Shown here: positions 18,516-28,218 of the stretch, piece by piece
Layout: every line of letters starts with the position of its first letter
How positions within the stretch are numbered: the first letter of the stretch is position 1
Assembly: GCA_029960065.1 (NCBI GenBank)
Contig: JASCOF010000001.1
Coordinates: forward strand, 62,001 to 126,000
Origin: Flavobacteriaceae bacterium PS02336
Lineage (GTDB): Bacteria > Bacteroidota > Bacteroidia > Flavobacteriales > Flavobacteriaceae
Length of the DNA: 64,000 nucleotides
Reading direction: 5' to 3'
The notes under the pieces: model-generated
Database searches by the model: none
Seen by the model: the letters and a program-made list of their open reading frames with translations, nothing else
What the model was told of the DNA's origin: nothing
Translations under genes and position numbers: made by a program

Positions 18516-19997
18516 ATGAAAATCCTAAAAATCATAATCCTAATAGTGCTCTTTCAAACGAAACTTTTCAGTCAGGAATCACCAAAAAGAGAAATGCGTG
18601 CAGCGTGGATTTCGACTGTAGACAATATCGACTGGCCATCAAAACCAGGATTGTCAGATAAACAGATGAAAGCTGAAATGATTTCTATTTTGGATAATTT
18701 ACGATCTAATAATTTGAACACCGTAATTTTCCAAATTCGCCCGACTGCCGATGCGTATTACAAATCGACAAAAGAACCGGCATCACATTGGATTACAGGA
18801 ACTCAAGGTGTAGCTCCGGGATTTGATCCGCTGCAAATGATGATTGACGAAGCTGGAAAAAAAGGAATGAATGTCCATGTGTGGTTAAATCCGTATAGAG
18901 TACAAAAAGATACCGTAAAAGATGTATTGACTAAATCGCATTTGTATTTTAAGAAACCAGAATTGTTTTTAACGTACGGAAAATCAAGATATTTTAATCC
19001 AGGTTATAAAGAAACCAGAGATTTCGTTTCATCTGTAGTAGGAGAAATAGTTCGAAATTATGATATTCAAGCCGTTCATATGGATGATTATTTTTATCCG
19101 TATAAAATCGCTGGACAAGAATTTCCAGATGAAAAAGCTTTCGCTAAAGAACCGCGTCAGTTTAAAGACAAAGACGATTGGAGAAGAGATAATGTTGATT
19201 TAATCATCAAACAAATCAGAGATACTATTATTGCTAATAAACCAGAAGTCGAGTTCGGAATTTCACCTTTTGGTGTTTGGCGAAATATTGCTAAAGATTC
19301 AGAAGGTTCTAATACCGTGGCAGGTGCAACCAATTATGACGATTTGTATGCTAATATTTTAAAATGGCAAAAGGAAAACTGGATCGATTATGTAACACCG
19401 CAATTGTATTGGCATATAGGTTTTGACAGAGCCAATTTTGAAGTTTTGGCAAAATGGTGGGCAGCGCACAAATACGGAGCAAATGTTTATGTTGGCCACG
19501 GCGATTATAAGATTTCAAATACTGCCAAAGAACCAGAGTGGAGAAGTCCAGATCAAATTGTAAAACAAATCGAAATGATTCGTAAAATACCTCAAATAGA
19601 CGGTTCGATGCATTTTACAGCAAATTCATTCTTTAAAAAAGGCGATACTTTACGAAATCCGCTTATTCAAAAACCATATAAATACATTGCTTTAACGCCT
19701 GAAGCAAACAGAATTACAAGAATAAAACCAAATGCTCCGACAAATGCTGTAATTGCTAAAAAAGGAGATAAAGCTGTTTTGAGCTGGAAAGCTGAATTAT
19801 ACGATAAGAAATATGTCATTTATAAATTTCCGAAAGGAAAAATAACTGATTTCTCTAATTCAGCGAATATTTATTACGTGACAACAGCAACAAAATTAGA
19901 AGTTCCAAACGCTGATTTGGATAATTATATTTACGCCATTTCTGCTTTAAGTCAGACCCAGACAGAAAGCGCTCCCGTAGAATTTGCAACAAAATAA
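18516..19997 (+). CDS. DigH-like GHL10 family glycosylhydrolase, second copy
   Basis: This 493-residue protein has a signal peptide (MKILKIIILIVLFQTKLFSQ), then MRAAWISTVDNIDWPSKPG and the GHL10 barrel (~25-390) with FQIRPTADAYYKS, VHMDDYFYPY, FGISPFGVWRNI and DYVTPQLYW. A C-terminal fibronectin-like segment follows (~405-493). It is homologous to the gene at 1-1265. DigH of the same family acts on peptidoglycan strands lacking peptides. It heads a tight run with the GH20 gene (14 bp gap), the AmiE-like gene and namZ copy 2. Confidence 0.88.
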   Translation: MKILKIIILIVLFQTKLFSQESPKREMRAAWISTVDNIDWPSKPGLSDKQMKAEMISILDNLRSNNLNTVIFQIRPTADAYYKSTKEPASHWITGTQGVAPGFDPLQMMIDEAGKKGMNVHVWLNPYRVQKDTVKDVLTKSHLYFKKPELFLTYGKSRYFNPGYKETRDFVSSVVGEIVRNYDIQAVHMDDYFYPYKIAGQEFPDEKAFAKEPRQFKDKDDWRRDNVDLIIKQIRDTIIANKPEVEFGISPFGVWRNIAKDSEGSNTVAGATNYDDLYANILKWQKENWIDYVTPQLYWHIGFDRANFEVLAKWWAAHKYGANVYVGHGDYKISNTAKEPEWRSPDQIVKQIEMIRKIPQIDGSMHFTANSFFKKGDTLRNPLIQKPYKYIALTPEANRITRIKPNAPTNAVIAKKGDKAVLSWKAELYDKKYVIYKFPKGKITDFSNSANIYYVTTATKLEVPNADLDNYIYAISALSQTQTESAPVEFATK

Positions 19998-20010
19998 AAA
20001 GATAAAAGCC

Positions 20011-22515
20011 ATGAGAAAAATTATTTTACTAATTGCCATTTTTCTAAGTTCTTTAAGTTGTCTACAGGCACAGCAACTAGATATAATTCCGAAACCAGTT
20101 AAGATTGAGCAAAAAGAGGGAACATTTAGTATTCCGTCATCGGTACAAATTATTGTAGACAAAAAAGTTGCAAAAAGTACTGATTATATAAAGACTTCTT
20201 TTTCAAAATATACAGGAATTAGTCCAGTTGTTTCTATCGGAAATAAACATAAAAAAAACACCATTGCCTTTTTAGTAGATGAAAAAATGAACGTTCCAAA
20301 TGATGGTTATAAATTGATCATCAACAAAAAAGGAATTCTCATAAAAGGAAAATCTTCAAATGGTGTTTTAAACGGTTTGCAGACTTTATTACAGATTTCT
20401 TCAGCAAAAGAGGTTAAAAAAGGAAAAGTTCCGTTTGTAAAAATAGAAGATTATCCGCGCTTTGAATGGCGCGGTATGATGCTCGATTGCTCCAGACAGT
20501 TTTTTGATAAACAAACTGTTCTGAATTATATCGACTGGCTTGCAGCGCATAAAATGAATGTTTTTCATTGGCATTTAACCGATGATAATGGCTGGAGAGC
20601 CGAAATCAAATCAATGCCAGATTTAACTTCAAAAGGAGCTTGGAGAGGACCTGGAGAAGTTTTATTACCATCTTACGGATCTGGAGATAAACGTTACGGC
20701 GGATTTTATACGCAGGCCGATATGAAAGAAGTAGTGGCATATGCATCGGCTCGTGGTATCTCTGTTATGCCTGAAATTGAAATTCCAGGACACTCACGCG
20801 CGGTAACGGCTTCGTATCCAGAAGTTGGCTGTGCGATAACACAGGAACTCAAAAGTGTTCAGGGAGAAGTAAAAAATGTTTGGTGTGTGGGACGTGAAGA
20901 AAACTACCAAATTTTAGATTCGATTATCAGGGAATTTTCAGAAATATTTCCGTTTGAATATATTCATGTTGCAGGAGACGAAGTTAATCGTGCCAACTGG
21001 GAGCATTGCCCAAAATGTCAGGCTTTGATGGCGAAAGAAGGTTTTACAGATAGTTTTCAGCTTCAGAATTATTTCTTTAAAAGAGTTCAAAAAATCGTAG
21101 ATAAATACCATAAAAAGACGAACGGTTGGAATGAAATTTTGAAAGGTGGAGAAATAAACCCAAACACTTTAATTTCTGCATGGCAGGGCATTAGTTACGG
21201 AATTGAATCGGCTAAAAAAGGATATGAAACCATAATGATGCCAGGACAATATCTATATTTTGATATGGCACAATCTGATACTGAAAGAGGGCATCGCTGG
21301 GCGGCTATTACAGATACCAAAAGAGCGTATTCGTTTGAGCCAATTCCCAATGATGATTTGACGCCAGAACAGCAAAAATTGATAAAAGGAGTTCAAGGTG
21401 CTTTATGGAGTGAATATTTAGATCGTCCGGCACGAATTATGGAATATCAAAGTTATCCAAGAATCAGCGCTTTGTCTGAAATTGGATGGTCTCAAAAAGA
21501 AGATAAAAACTGGGATGATTTCTACGGAAGATTAACGCACAGCCATTTACAACGTTTGGCTAATATGGGAATTGCTTTTAGAGATTTTCCGCCAACAGCA
21601 ATTTATCAAAAAGGAATAATTACCGTAACGCCCCCTTATGAAGGTGCAGTTGTACGTTATGATGCGCAAGGAAACGAACCAACAAGGCAATCGCTTTTGT
21701 ATACAAAACCAATTCAAACAAAAGATTACGAACAATATACTTTCCGTACATTTTTTAATGAAGATGTGGCGAGCCCAGCAGTAAAAGCAGAAAAATTGCC
21801 TGTTGCCAATTGGAATACTTCAAAAGTGGAAATTTTAAATATTTCAGAAAATATTTCAGAACATGTAGAGAAAAACGGTATTTGGTACTTAACTTTTAAT
21901 CCAACAACAGACGGAAGTGCAAACGGTGTTATTAGAACGGTTTCACTTTTTGAGAATGACAAATTAATTCAACGTTTTCCTGAAGAAAGAACATTGAAAT
22001 CAAAACCTCGTTTGCGATTTGTAATTGAAAATTATAACGAAAAAAACACCTATCGTTTAGATTTTACGGTTGAAAATAAAGAAGCAAAAGAATCCTCTGC
22101 AAAAGTAAATTTCAATTGTTCGCCGTATTTAGAGCCAGAAGTAAAAGTGACTTCTTCGATGGCTGAAAATCCTAAATTTCCAATTTCAACTTTAGAAGAC
22201 TATAATGCCGAAACCTATCTGCGTACAGATGTTGCATGTGCAAGTGGTGATTGGATTTTATACACTTTCACAAATCCTGTAACAACTTCTAAAATTGATG
22301 TGTTAACCGGAATTCCGCATCACCCGAGATTCATTGTGAATAATGGTTATGTAGAATATTCGTATAACGGAATTGATTTCGTAAAAGGAGATGCTTTTGA
22401 TTACGGAAATGCATCAATCTATCCAAAACAACCGGTAAAAGCAGTAAGAATTAGTATTACTGGAACAAATAACGAGCCTCTTATGGCAGCGCAGGACTTA
22501 AGAATTAATCCATAA
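20011..22515 (+). CDS. GH20 beta-N-acetylhexosaminidase with C-terminal discoidin-like domain
   Basis: GH20 enzymes remove terminal beta-GlcNAc/GalNAc by substrate-assisted catalysis. I place the start at 20011 (MRKIILLIAIFLSSLSCLQA, signal peptide); a TTG further upstream overlaps the preceding gene and adds no signal. The 834-residue protein has the GH20b N-terminal domain (~22-145), the barrel (WRGMMLDCSRQFF, FHWHLTDDNGWR, PEIEIPGHSRA) and the catalytic Asp-Glu pair in HVAGDEV (Asp323-Glu324). The last ~140 residues look like an F5/8-type carbohydrate-binding fold. It probably trims GlcNAc from glycan fragments in the periplasm or on the surface. Confidence 0.93.
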   Translation: MRKIILLIAIFLSSLSCLQAQQLDIIPKPVKIEQKEGTFSIPSSVQIIVDKKVAKSTDYIKTSFSKYTGISPVVSIGNKHKKNTIAFLVDEKMNVPNDGYKLIINKKGILIKGKSSNGVLNGLQTLLQISSAKEVKKGKVPFVKIEDYPRFEWRGMMLDCSRQFFDKQTVLNYIDWLAAHKMNVFHWHLTDDNGWRAEIKSMPDLTSKGAWRGPGEVLLPSYGSGDKRYGGFYTQADMKEVVAYASARGISVMPEIEIPGHSRAVTASYPEVGCAITQELKSVQGEVKNVWCVGREENYQILDSIIREFSEIFPFEYIHVAGDEVNRANWEHCPKCQALMAKEGFTDSFQLQNYFFKRVQKIVDKYHKKTNGWNEILKGGEINPNTLISAWQGISYGIESAKKGYETIMMPGQYLYFDMAQSDTERGHRWAAITDTKRAYSFEPIPNDDLTPEQQKLIKGVQGALWSEYLDRPARIMEYQSYPRISALSEIGWSQKEDKNWDDFYGRLTHSHLQRLANMGIAFRDFPPTAIYQKGIITVTPPYEGAVVRYDAQGNEPTRQSLLYTKPIQTKDYEQYTFRTFFNEDVASPAVKAEKLPVANWNTSKVEILNISENISEHVEKNGIWYLTFNPTTDGSANGVIRTVSLFENDKLIQRFPEERTLKSKPRLRFVIENYNEKNTYRLDFTVENKEAKESSAKVNFNCSPYLEPEVKVTSSMAENPKFPISTLEDYNAETYLRTDVACASGDWILYTFTNPVTTSKIDVLTGIPHHPRFIVNNGYVEYSYNGIDFVKGDAFDYGNASIYPKQPVKAVRISITGTNNEPLMAAQDLRINP

Positions 22516-22519
22516 GAAT

Positions 22520-23824
22520 ATGAAAAATATTGGTGCTAAAATTATCATTGCTTCTTTGATTTTTTTCGGAGCAAATTGCTATTCGCAGAAAAACTCAAAA
22601 CAATTTCCTGATTTAAAACAGAATGAAGTTTTCATCGATTCGATGATGACAAATGCGCTGGAAAAAGGTTTTTTTCCAGGAGCACAAATTATCGTTGGCA
22701 CAGGAGATTTTAATCTGATATCTAAAAACTATGGTTATCATGATTATACTAAAAAGCAATTAGTAAAAACAGAAGATGTTTTTGATCTGGCTTCGATGTC
22801 TAAAGTTTTAGGAGCAACGCTTGTAACAATGCGTTTGGTTGGAGATGGAAAAATCAAACTTACAGATCAAGTGGGTGAAATTGTTCCGTTTTATAAAAAC
22901 ACAGCTATTTCCAATTTAACGCTTTTTGAACTGTTAACGCATACTTCTGGATTAACACCGAGTATCACTTTTTATCAGGCACTGCTTTCTACACCAGATA
23001 ATTCGCCTTTGTTGAGCAATCAAAAATCGGAACAATATCCTGAGCAGTTTGATAATATGTACGTGAATAAAAACATTGTTTACGATTCTAAATATCTCAT
23101 TTTTGAGCCAAAACAAAATTGGGTTCAGATTTATAAAAACATGTGGCTGAATCCAGAATTTTACGCATCAGTTTATGAAAGAATTGCGAAGGCGAATAAA
23201 AATCCGAGAGGAAAATATTTGTACAGCGATTTGAATTTACTTTTGGTGAAGCAAATGATTGAAACCAAAACAGGAAAGAAATTAGATCAGCTGACAAATG
23301 AAATTTATACCGAATTAGGCATTTCAAAAATTGGATATAATCCGCTAAAATGGACTTCTATTGATAATGTAATGCCAACCGAAGTAGATAATTTTTTTAG
23401 AAAAGATACCATTAAAGGATATGTTCACGATGAAGCGGCGGCGATTTTTGGTGGCGTTTCTGGAAATGCTGGTTTGTTTGCCAACGCAGAATCGATTGCC
23501 GTAATCTGTAAAATGCTAATGAACAACGGAAATTATAAAGGAAAACAAATTCTGAAAGCAAAAGTGGTGAAAGAGTTTACAGAATCTCCGCTTGCAAAAG
23601 AAGGTATTTATAGAGGTTTAGGTTTTGATAAAAGAAAACCAGATGAGTTTTTTACAAAAGATGATTTTGGACATACGGGTTTTACGGGAACATTTTTCTT
23701 TATGAATAGGGATACAAATCGATTTTTAATTATTCTGACCAATCGAGTAAATCCAACAAGAACAAACAGATTAATGTATAAAGATGATTTTAGCGCCAAA
23801 ATTTGGAAGCAAATCAATAATTAA
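22520..23824 (+). CDS. AmiE-like serine hydrolase (class C beta-lactamase fold), probable MurNAc-L-Ala amidase
   Basis: The 434-residue protein starts 4 bp after the GH20 stop and has a signal peptide ending near CYSQ. Active-site motifs are SMSK (Ser92-Lys95), YSD in KYLYSDLNL, and HTGFTG. It resembles the C-terminal half of the 4083-7082 fusion, sharing ATEVDNF-like, GYVHD-AAA and RGLGFDKR blocks. In B. subtilis the AmiE amidase of this fold strips stem peptide from MurNAc and is encoded beside nagZ and namZ, the same neighbourhood as here. Penicillin resistance is not suggested. Confidence 0.85.
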   Translation: MKNIGAKIIIASLIFFGANCYSQKNSKQFPDLKQNEVFIDSMMTNALEKGFFPGAQIIVGTGDFNLISKNYGYHDYTKKQLVKTEDVFDLASMSKVLGATLVTMRLVGDGKIKLTDQVGEIVPFYKNTAISNLTLFELLTHTSGLTPSITFYQALLSTPDNSPLLSNQKSEQYPEQFDNMYVNKNIVYDSKYLIFEPKQNWVQIYKNMWLNPEFYASVYERIAKANKNPRGKYLYSDLNLLLVKQMIETKTGKKLDQLTNEIYTELGISKIGYNPLKWTSIDNVMPTEVDNFFRKDTIKGYVHDEAAAIFGGVSGNAGLFANAESIAVICKMLMNNGNYKGKQILKAKVVKEFTESPLAKEGIYRGLGFDKRKPDEFFTKDDFGHTGFTGTFFFMNRDTNRFLIILTNRVNPTRTNRLMYKDDFSAKIWKQINN

Positions 23825-23828
23825 ACGA

Positions 23829-23970
23829 TAGCCACAGATTAAAAGGATTTTTTTGGTTTGACATAAAATCTAAAATTTTTTCTCGCAGATTCAGCAGATA
23901 ATTTTTAAAAATAAAATCTCCTAAATCTGCGAGAGGCAAAAATCATTTTTAATCCTGTCAATCTGTGGCA
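23829..23970. repeat. Inverted repeat of the 'CCACAGATTAAAAGGATT' family
   Basis: GCCACAGATTAAAAGGATT near 23829 is answered by AATCCTGTCAATCTGTGGC ending near 23970, filling most of the gap between the AmiE-like gene and namZ copy 2. Inside it, CTCGCAGATTCAGCAGAT faces CTGCGAG. Other copies occur at 28219-28457, 29737 and 39974-40039. Confidence 0.65.
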
Positions 23971-23987
23971 AGAAAAAAACAAACCGT

Positions 23988-25133
23988 ATGAAAAAACTAA
24001 TTATTTGCATATTAATCACAACAATATCTTTTGCGCAGCAAATAAAAACAGGAGCTGAAAATTACACAGCGTATTTGCCTTTAATAGAAGGTAAAAGTGT
24101 TGGTGTTGTAACCAATCAAACCGGAATTATAGATGAGAAAACGCATTTGGTTGATTTTTTAGCATCAAAAAATATCAAAATCAAAACGATTTTCGCTCCG
24201 GAACACGGTTTTAGAGGAACTGCTGATGCCGGTGAACATGTATCTGATGAAATCGACGCAAAAACAGGTTTGTCGATTACTTCGCTTTATGGTAAAAACA
24301 ACAAACCAACTCCAGAACAATTGAAAAACATTGATGTCATGATTTTTGATCTGCAGGATGTTGGAACAAGATTATATACTTACGTTTCTACCATGCACAG
24401 AATTATGGAAGCTTGTGCAGAGAATAATGTTCCGCTGATTGTACTAGATCGCCCAAATCCAAATATTGCAATTGTCGACGGTCCAGTTTTGGATATTGCT
24501 TTTCAAAGCGGTATTGGAATGCATCGAACGCCTTTGCTTCACGGAATGACTTTGGGTGAAGAAGCGAAAATGATAAATGGTCAAAAATGGTTAAAAAATG
24601 GGATACAATGCAAGCTGACGGTTATTCCGTGTTTGAATTATAACCGAAAAATGAATTATAGTCTGCCTGTTCGTCCTTCGCCAAATTTACCAAACGACCA
24701 ATCGGTTAATTTATATGTGAGTTTATGTCTTTTTGAAGGAACGAATGTAAGCATGGGAAGAGGAACAGAAAAACAATTCCAGATTTATGGTTCGCCTTAT
24801 CTGCCAAAAAGCAATTTTGCTTTTACTCCAAAACCTAATTTTGGAGACAAAGATCCTTTGTATAATGGCGTGGAATGCAATGGAGAAGATTTGTCTTCCA
24901 TTCCGAGAATCAATCGATTGGAAATAAAATGGCTAATCAAAGCCTATCAAACCACTGCGGATAAATCCAAATTTTTCGACAAAAGAAAGTTTTCTATCAG
25001 AGCAGGAAATGAAAAATTACAGCAGCAGATTGAAGCTGGAGTTTCTGAAGAAGAAATTAGAAAAAGCTGGGAAAAGGATTTACAAACTTTCAAAAAAATG
25101 CGAAAGGAATATTTGATTTACAAAAATGCCTAA
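23988..25133 (+). CDS. namZ: Exo-beta-N-acetylmuramidase NamZ (DUF1343, GH171), copy 2
   Basis: The 381-residue protein has a short signal peptide (MKKLIICILITTISFAQ) and all NamZ motifs of copy 1: VTNQTGIIDEKTHLVDFL, APEHGFRGTADAGEH, MIFDLQDVGTRLYTY, VLDRPNPN, PSPNLPND and FEGTNVSMGRGTEKQFQ. The two copies look well over half identical by eye and are collinear to the last helix. It closes the plus-strand arm. Two NamZ proteins could differ in location, chain length or preference for peptide-bearing ends. Confidence 0.93.
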   Translation: MKKLIICILITTISFAQQIKTGAENYTAYLPLIEGKSVGVVTNQTGIIDEKTHLVDFLASKNIKIKTIFAPEHGFRGTADAGEHVSDEIDAKTGLSITSLYGKNNKPTPEQLKNIDVMIFDLQDVGTRLYTYVSTMHRIMEACAENNVPLIVLDRPNPNIAIVDGPVLDIAFQSGIGMHRTPLLHGMTLGEEAKMINGQKWLKNGIQCKLTVIPCLNYNRKMNYSLPVRPSPNLPNDQSVNLYVSLCLFEGTNVSMGRGTEKQFQIYGSPYLPKSNFAFTPKPNFGDKDPLYNGVECNGEDLSSIPRINRLEIKWLIKAYQTTADKSKFFDKRKFSIRAGNEKLQQQIEAGVSEEEIRKSWEKDLQTFKKMRKEYLIYKNA

Positions 25134-25205
25134 AAAGTTTTAAGAAAGGTATTTAATCACTTTATTTTAATCGAATATAATCGAATATAACTATTGAAAT
25201 TACAG

Positions 25206-25213
25206 TAATTTTG
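25206..25213 (+). promoter_or_regulatory. -7 promoter box (TAATTTTG) of the FAD/Fe-S oxidase gene
   Basis: TAnnTTTG match 52 bp before the start at 25266. Just upstream TCGAATATAA is repeated twice in tandem (25171-25190), a possible regulator site. Confidence 0.5.
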
Positions 25214-25265
25214 TAATCTCATCAAAAAGAAATAAAATCAGTTTTAGACAACAAATTAGAATATA

Positions 25266-28169
25266 ATGTCAAACCAAGAGTTACAGCAGTTATCCGAATC
25301 TTTAGAAGGAACACTTTTATATGATGATCTTCATAAAACACTTTATTCTACCGATGCTTCGGTATACAGAATTAAACCCAATGCCGTAGCGATTCCTAAA
25401 ACAACGGCAGACATAAGTAAGTTAATTCGTTTCGCGGCAAAACATAATATTTCGGTTACACCAAGAACTGCAGGAACTTCATTAGCAGGTCAGGCAGTTG
25501 GGGACGGATTGGTAATAGATGTTTCGAAACATTTTACTAAAATACTGGGGTATAATGCTGATAAAAAAACAGTAACAGTGCAGCCGGGAGTTATTCGCGA
25601 TGAATTGAATTTATTTCTGAAACCTTACAATGTTTTCTTTGCACCAATTACTTCAACTTCAAACCGAGCTATGATTGGCGGAATGGTGGGAAATAATTCT
25701 TCGGGAACTACTTCGATTCGTTATGGTGTAACTCGTGATAAAATTGTTGAGGTAAAAACAATTTTAAGTGATGGAACTGAGGTCGCTTTTGGCGAATTGA
25801 CTTCGGCAGAATTTATAGAAAAAACCAAAGGAGATTCATTAGAAAATAAAATCTACAAAAGCGTTTACGACGAACTTTCCAATAAAGAAAATCAGGAAGA
25901 AATTATAAAGGAATTTCCAAAACCAGAAATTCATAGAAGAAATACGGGATATGCTGTTGATATTCTTTTAAAATCAGAGCTTTTTGGAGGAACAGAACCA
26001 ACAATAAACATCGGGAAATTACTTTGCGGAAGTGAAGGAACTTTGGCTTTTACAACCGAAATTACATTAAAAGTTGACGATTTACCGCCCGTACATAACA
26101 TTATGGTCGTTGCACATTATCATACGATTCAAGAATCGCTGGAATCTGTTGTTGTGGCAATGAAACATCATTTGTATACGTGCGAAATGATCGATGACAC
26201 GATTTTAGATTGTACCAAAACGAATCGGGAACACATAAAAAACCGTTTCTTTTTGGTGGGCGAACCGAAAGCGATTATGTTGTTTGAAGTCGCTTCACAC
26301 ACTTTAGAAGATGCAGAAAATCAAGCAAATGCTTTAATTGCAGATTTAGAAAAACACAATTTTGGTTATGCCAGCGTAAAAATTTACGGTCCTGATATTG
26401 ATAAGGCGAACGAATTGAGAAAAGCAGGTCTTGGGCTTTTAGGAAGTATTGTGGGCGACAATAAAGCAGCTGATTCGATTGAAGATACAGCAGTAGAATT
26501 AAGTGATTTACCAGCTTACATCGCAGAATTTTCGGCGATGATGTTAAGCCACGGACAAGAAGCGATTTATTACGCGCATGCTGGAGCGGGCGAATTGCAC
26601 CTGCGTCCGGTTTTGAACTTAAAGAAAACATCAGATTTAAAATTATTCAGAACCATTGCGACCGATGTAGCGCATTTGGTTAAAAAATATAGAGGTTCGT
26701 TAAGTGGTGAACACGGCGACGGAATCGTGCGCGGAGAATTTATTCCGTTTATGATTGGAGACAAGAATTACGAACTCCTTAAACGACTTAAGTTAGCCTT
26801 TGATCCAAATTCGGTTTTAAATATTGGTAAGATTGTCAATGCGCTGAAAATGGATGAAAACCATCGTGTGATTTCTGGAAGAGTAGAACCAGATATTAAA
26901 ACATTTCAGGATTTCTCGGACAGTTTAGGGATTTTACGTGCTGCCGAAAAATGCAATGGTTCTGGCGATTGCCGAAAAATGCCGTCTGCTGGAGGAGCAA
27001 TGTGTCCAAGTTATCGTGCGACACGAAATGAGAAAGAAACGACTCGTGCAAGAGCAAATGCTTTGCGTGAATATTTGACGTATTCTGAAAAAGAAAACAA
27101 ATTTGACCAGAAAGAATTATACGAAGTTTTTGAGTTGTGTGTAAGCTGTAAAGCCTGCGCGAGCGAATGTCCGAGTAATGTTGACGTTGCGACTCTTAAA
27201 GCAGAATTTTTATACCAATATCAAAAAGCAAACGGATTCTCAACCCGTAGTAAGATTTTTGCCAACAATGCAAAATTGAACAAAATGGGAAGTTTGTTTC
27301 CGTCGATTACGAATTTTATTTCGAATCAGTCGCTTGTTAAAAAATCAATGGGAATTGCCCCTGAAAGACAAGTGCCGCTTTTGGCGAAAAAGACATTTAG
27401 AAAATGGTATCAAAATCATAAAACAGAAACGACAGATTTTCCGAATGGAAGATTGTATTTGTTTGTAGATGAATTTACGAATTATTATGATGTCAATATT
27501 GGAATTGATGCTTTTGAATTATTGACAAAATTAGGTTATCAGGTTTTGGTAATAGATCATGAAGAAAGCGGTAGAACCTATCTTTCGAAAGGATTTTTAG
27601 AAGAAGCGAAGAAGATTGCCAATCATAACGTAAATGTATTTAAAGATTTGGTTTTGGCGAATGCACCTTTAATTGGAATCGAACCTTCGGCAATTTTGAC
27701 TTTTAGAGACGAATATCTTCGTTTAGCTGATGATAAAGAAGCAGCAGAAAAATTATCGAGAAATGCTTTCACTATAGAAGAATTCTTTAAAAAAGAAATT
27801 ATTGACGGAAAAATTACGCCAGATTCATTTTCAGAGGAAACGAAAGAAATTAAAATTCACGGACATTGTCATCAAAAGTCATTGAGTTCTGTTGAAGCTA
27901 CTTTTGCAATGCTAAATCTTCCAAAAAATAATACCGTTACAATTTACAATTCAGGCTGCTGCGGAATGGCGGGTTCTTTTGGTTATGAGAAAGAACATTA
28001 TAAAGTAAGTATGCAAATGGGAGAAGATACATTATTCCCAAAAGTGCGTAACACTGCCGAAAACGTAAAAATTGCTGCTGCAGGAACAAGCTGCCGTCAT
28101 CAAATTTATGATGGTACAAAAAGAGAAGCACAACATCCAGTTAGTATTTTGAGAAGCTGCTTGAAGTAA
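25266..28169 (+). CDS. FAD-linked oxidase with Fe-S and CCG domains, D-lactate/2-hydroxyacid dehydrogenase-like
   Basis: The 967-residue protein fuses a VAO-type FAD-binding domain (PRTAGTSLAGQAVGDGLVID; GGMVGNNSSGTTSIRYG), an FAD-oxidase C-terminal domain (SGEHGDGIVRGEF), ferredoxin-like clusters (CNGSGDC...MCPSYRATR and CVSCKACASECP) and a C-terminal CCG pair (GHCHQKSL; SGCCGMAGSFGYEKEHY). This layout is that of D-lactate or D-2-hydroxyglutarate dehydrogenases such as YdiJ, which pass electrons to the respiratory chain. MurQ makes D-lactate, so its place beside the salvage locus suggests D-lactate oxidation. It has its own -7 box. Confidence 0.87.
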   Translation: MSNQELQQLSESLEGTLLYDDLHKTLYSTDASVYRIKPNAVAIPKTTADISKLIRFAAKHNISVTPRTAGTSLAGQAVGDGLVIDVSKHFTKILGYNADKKTVTVQPGVIRDELNLFLKPYNVFFAPITSTSNRAMIGGMVGNNSSGTTSIRYGVTRDKIVEVKTILSDGTEVAFGELTSAEFIEKTKGDSLENKIYKSVYDELSNKENQEEIIKEFPKPEIHRRNTGYAVDILLKSELFGGTEPTINIGKLLCGSEGTLAFTTEITLKVDDLPPVHNIMVVAHYHTIQESLESVVVAMKHHLYTCEMIDDTILDCTKTNREHIKNRFFLVGEPKAIMLFEVASHTLEDAENQANALIADLEKHNFGYASVKIYGPDIDKANELRKAGLGLLGSIVGDNKAADSIEDTAVELSDLPAYIAEFSAMMLSHGQEAIYYAHAGAGELHLRPVLNLKKTSDLKLFRTIATDVAHLVKKYRGSLSGEHGDGIVRGEFIPFMIGDKNYELLKRLKLAFDPNSVLNIGKIVNALKMDENHRVISGRVEPDIKTFQDFSDSLGILRAAEKCNGSGDCRKMPSAGGAMCPSYRATRNEKETTRARANALREYLTYSEKENKFDQKELYEVFELCVSCKACASECPSNVDVATLKAEFLYQYQKANGFSTRSKIFANNAKLNKMGSLFPSITNFISNQSLVKKSMGIAPERQVPLLAKKTFRKWYQNHKTETTDFPNGRLYLFVDEFTNYYDVNIGIDAFELLTKLGYQVLVIDHEESGRTYLSKGFLEEAKKIANHNVNVFKDLVLANAPLIGIEPSAILTFRDEYLRLADDKEAAEKLSRNAFTIEEFFKKEIIDGKITPDSFSEETKEIKIHGHCHQKSLSSVEATFAMLNLPKNNTVTIYNSGCCGMAGSFGYEKEHYKVSMQMGEDTLFPKVRNTAENVKIAAAGTSCRHQIYDGTKREAQHPVSILRSCLK

Positions 28170-28218
28170 ATTAACCGCAAAGGTCGCAAAGAATTACGCA
28201 AAGAGCGCTAAGATTTTT

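Noticed and set aside
18446-18661. 71-residue open frame overlapping the start of the second DigH-like gene
   Set aside because: Out of frame with a strongly recognisable gene and not similar to any family.
19984-20010. TTG start for the GH20 gene
   Set aside because: It overlaps the preceding stop region and adds nine residues ahead of a clear signal peptide starting at 20011.
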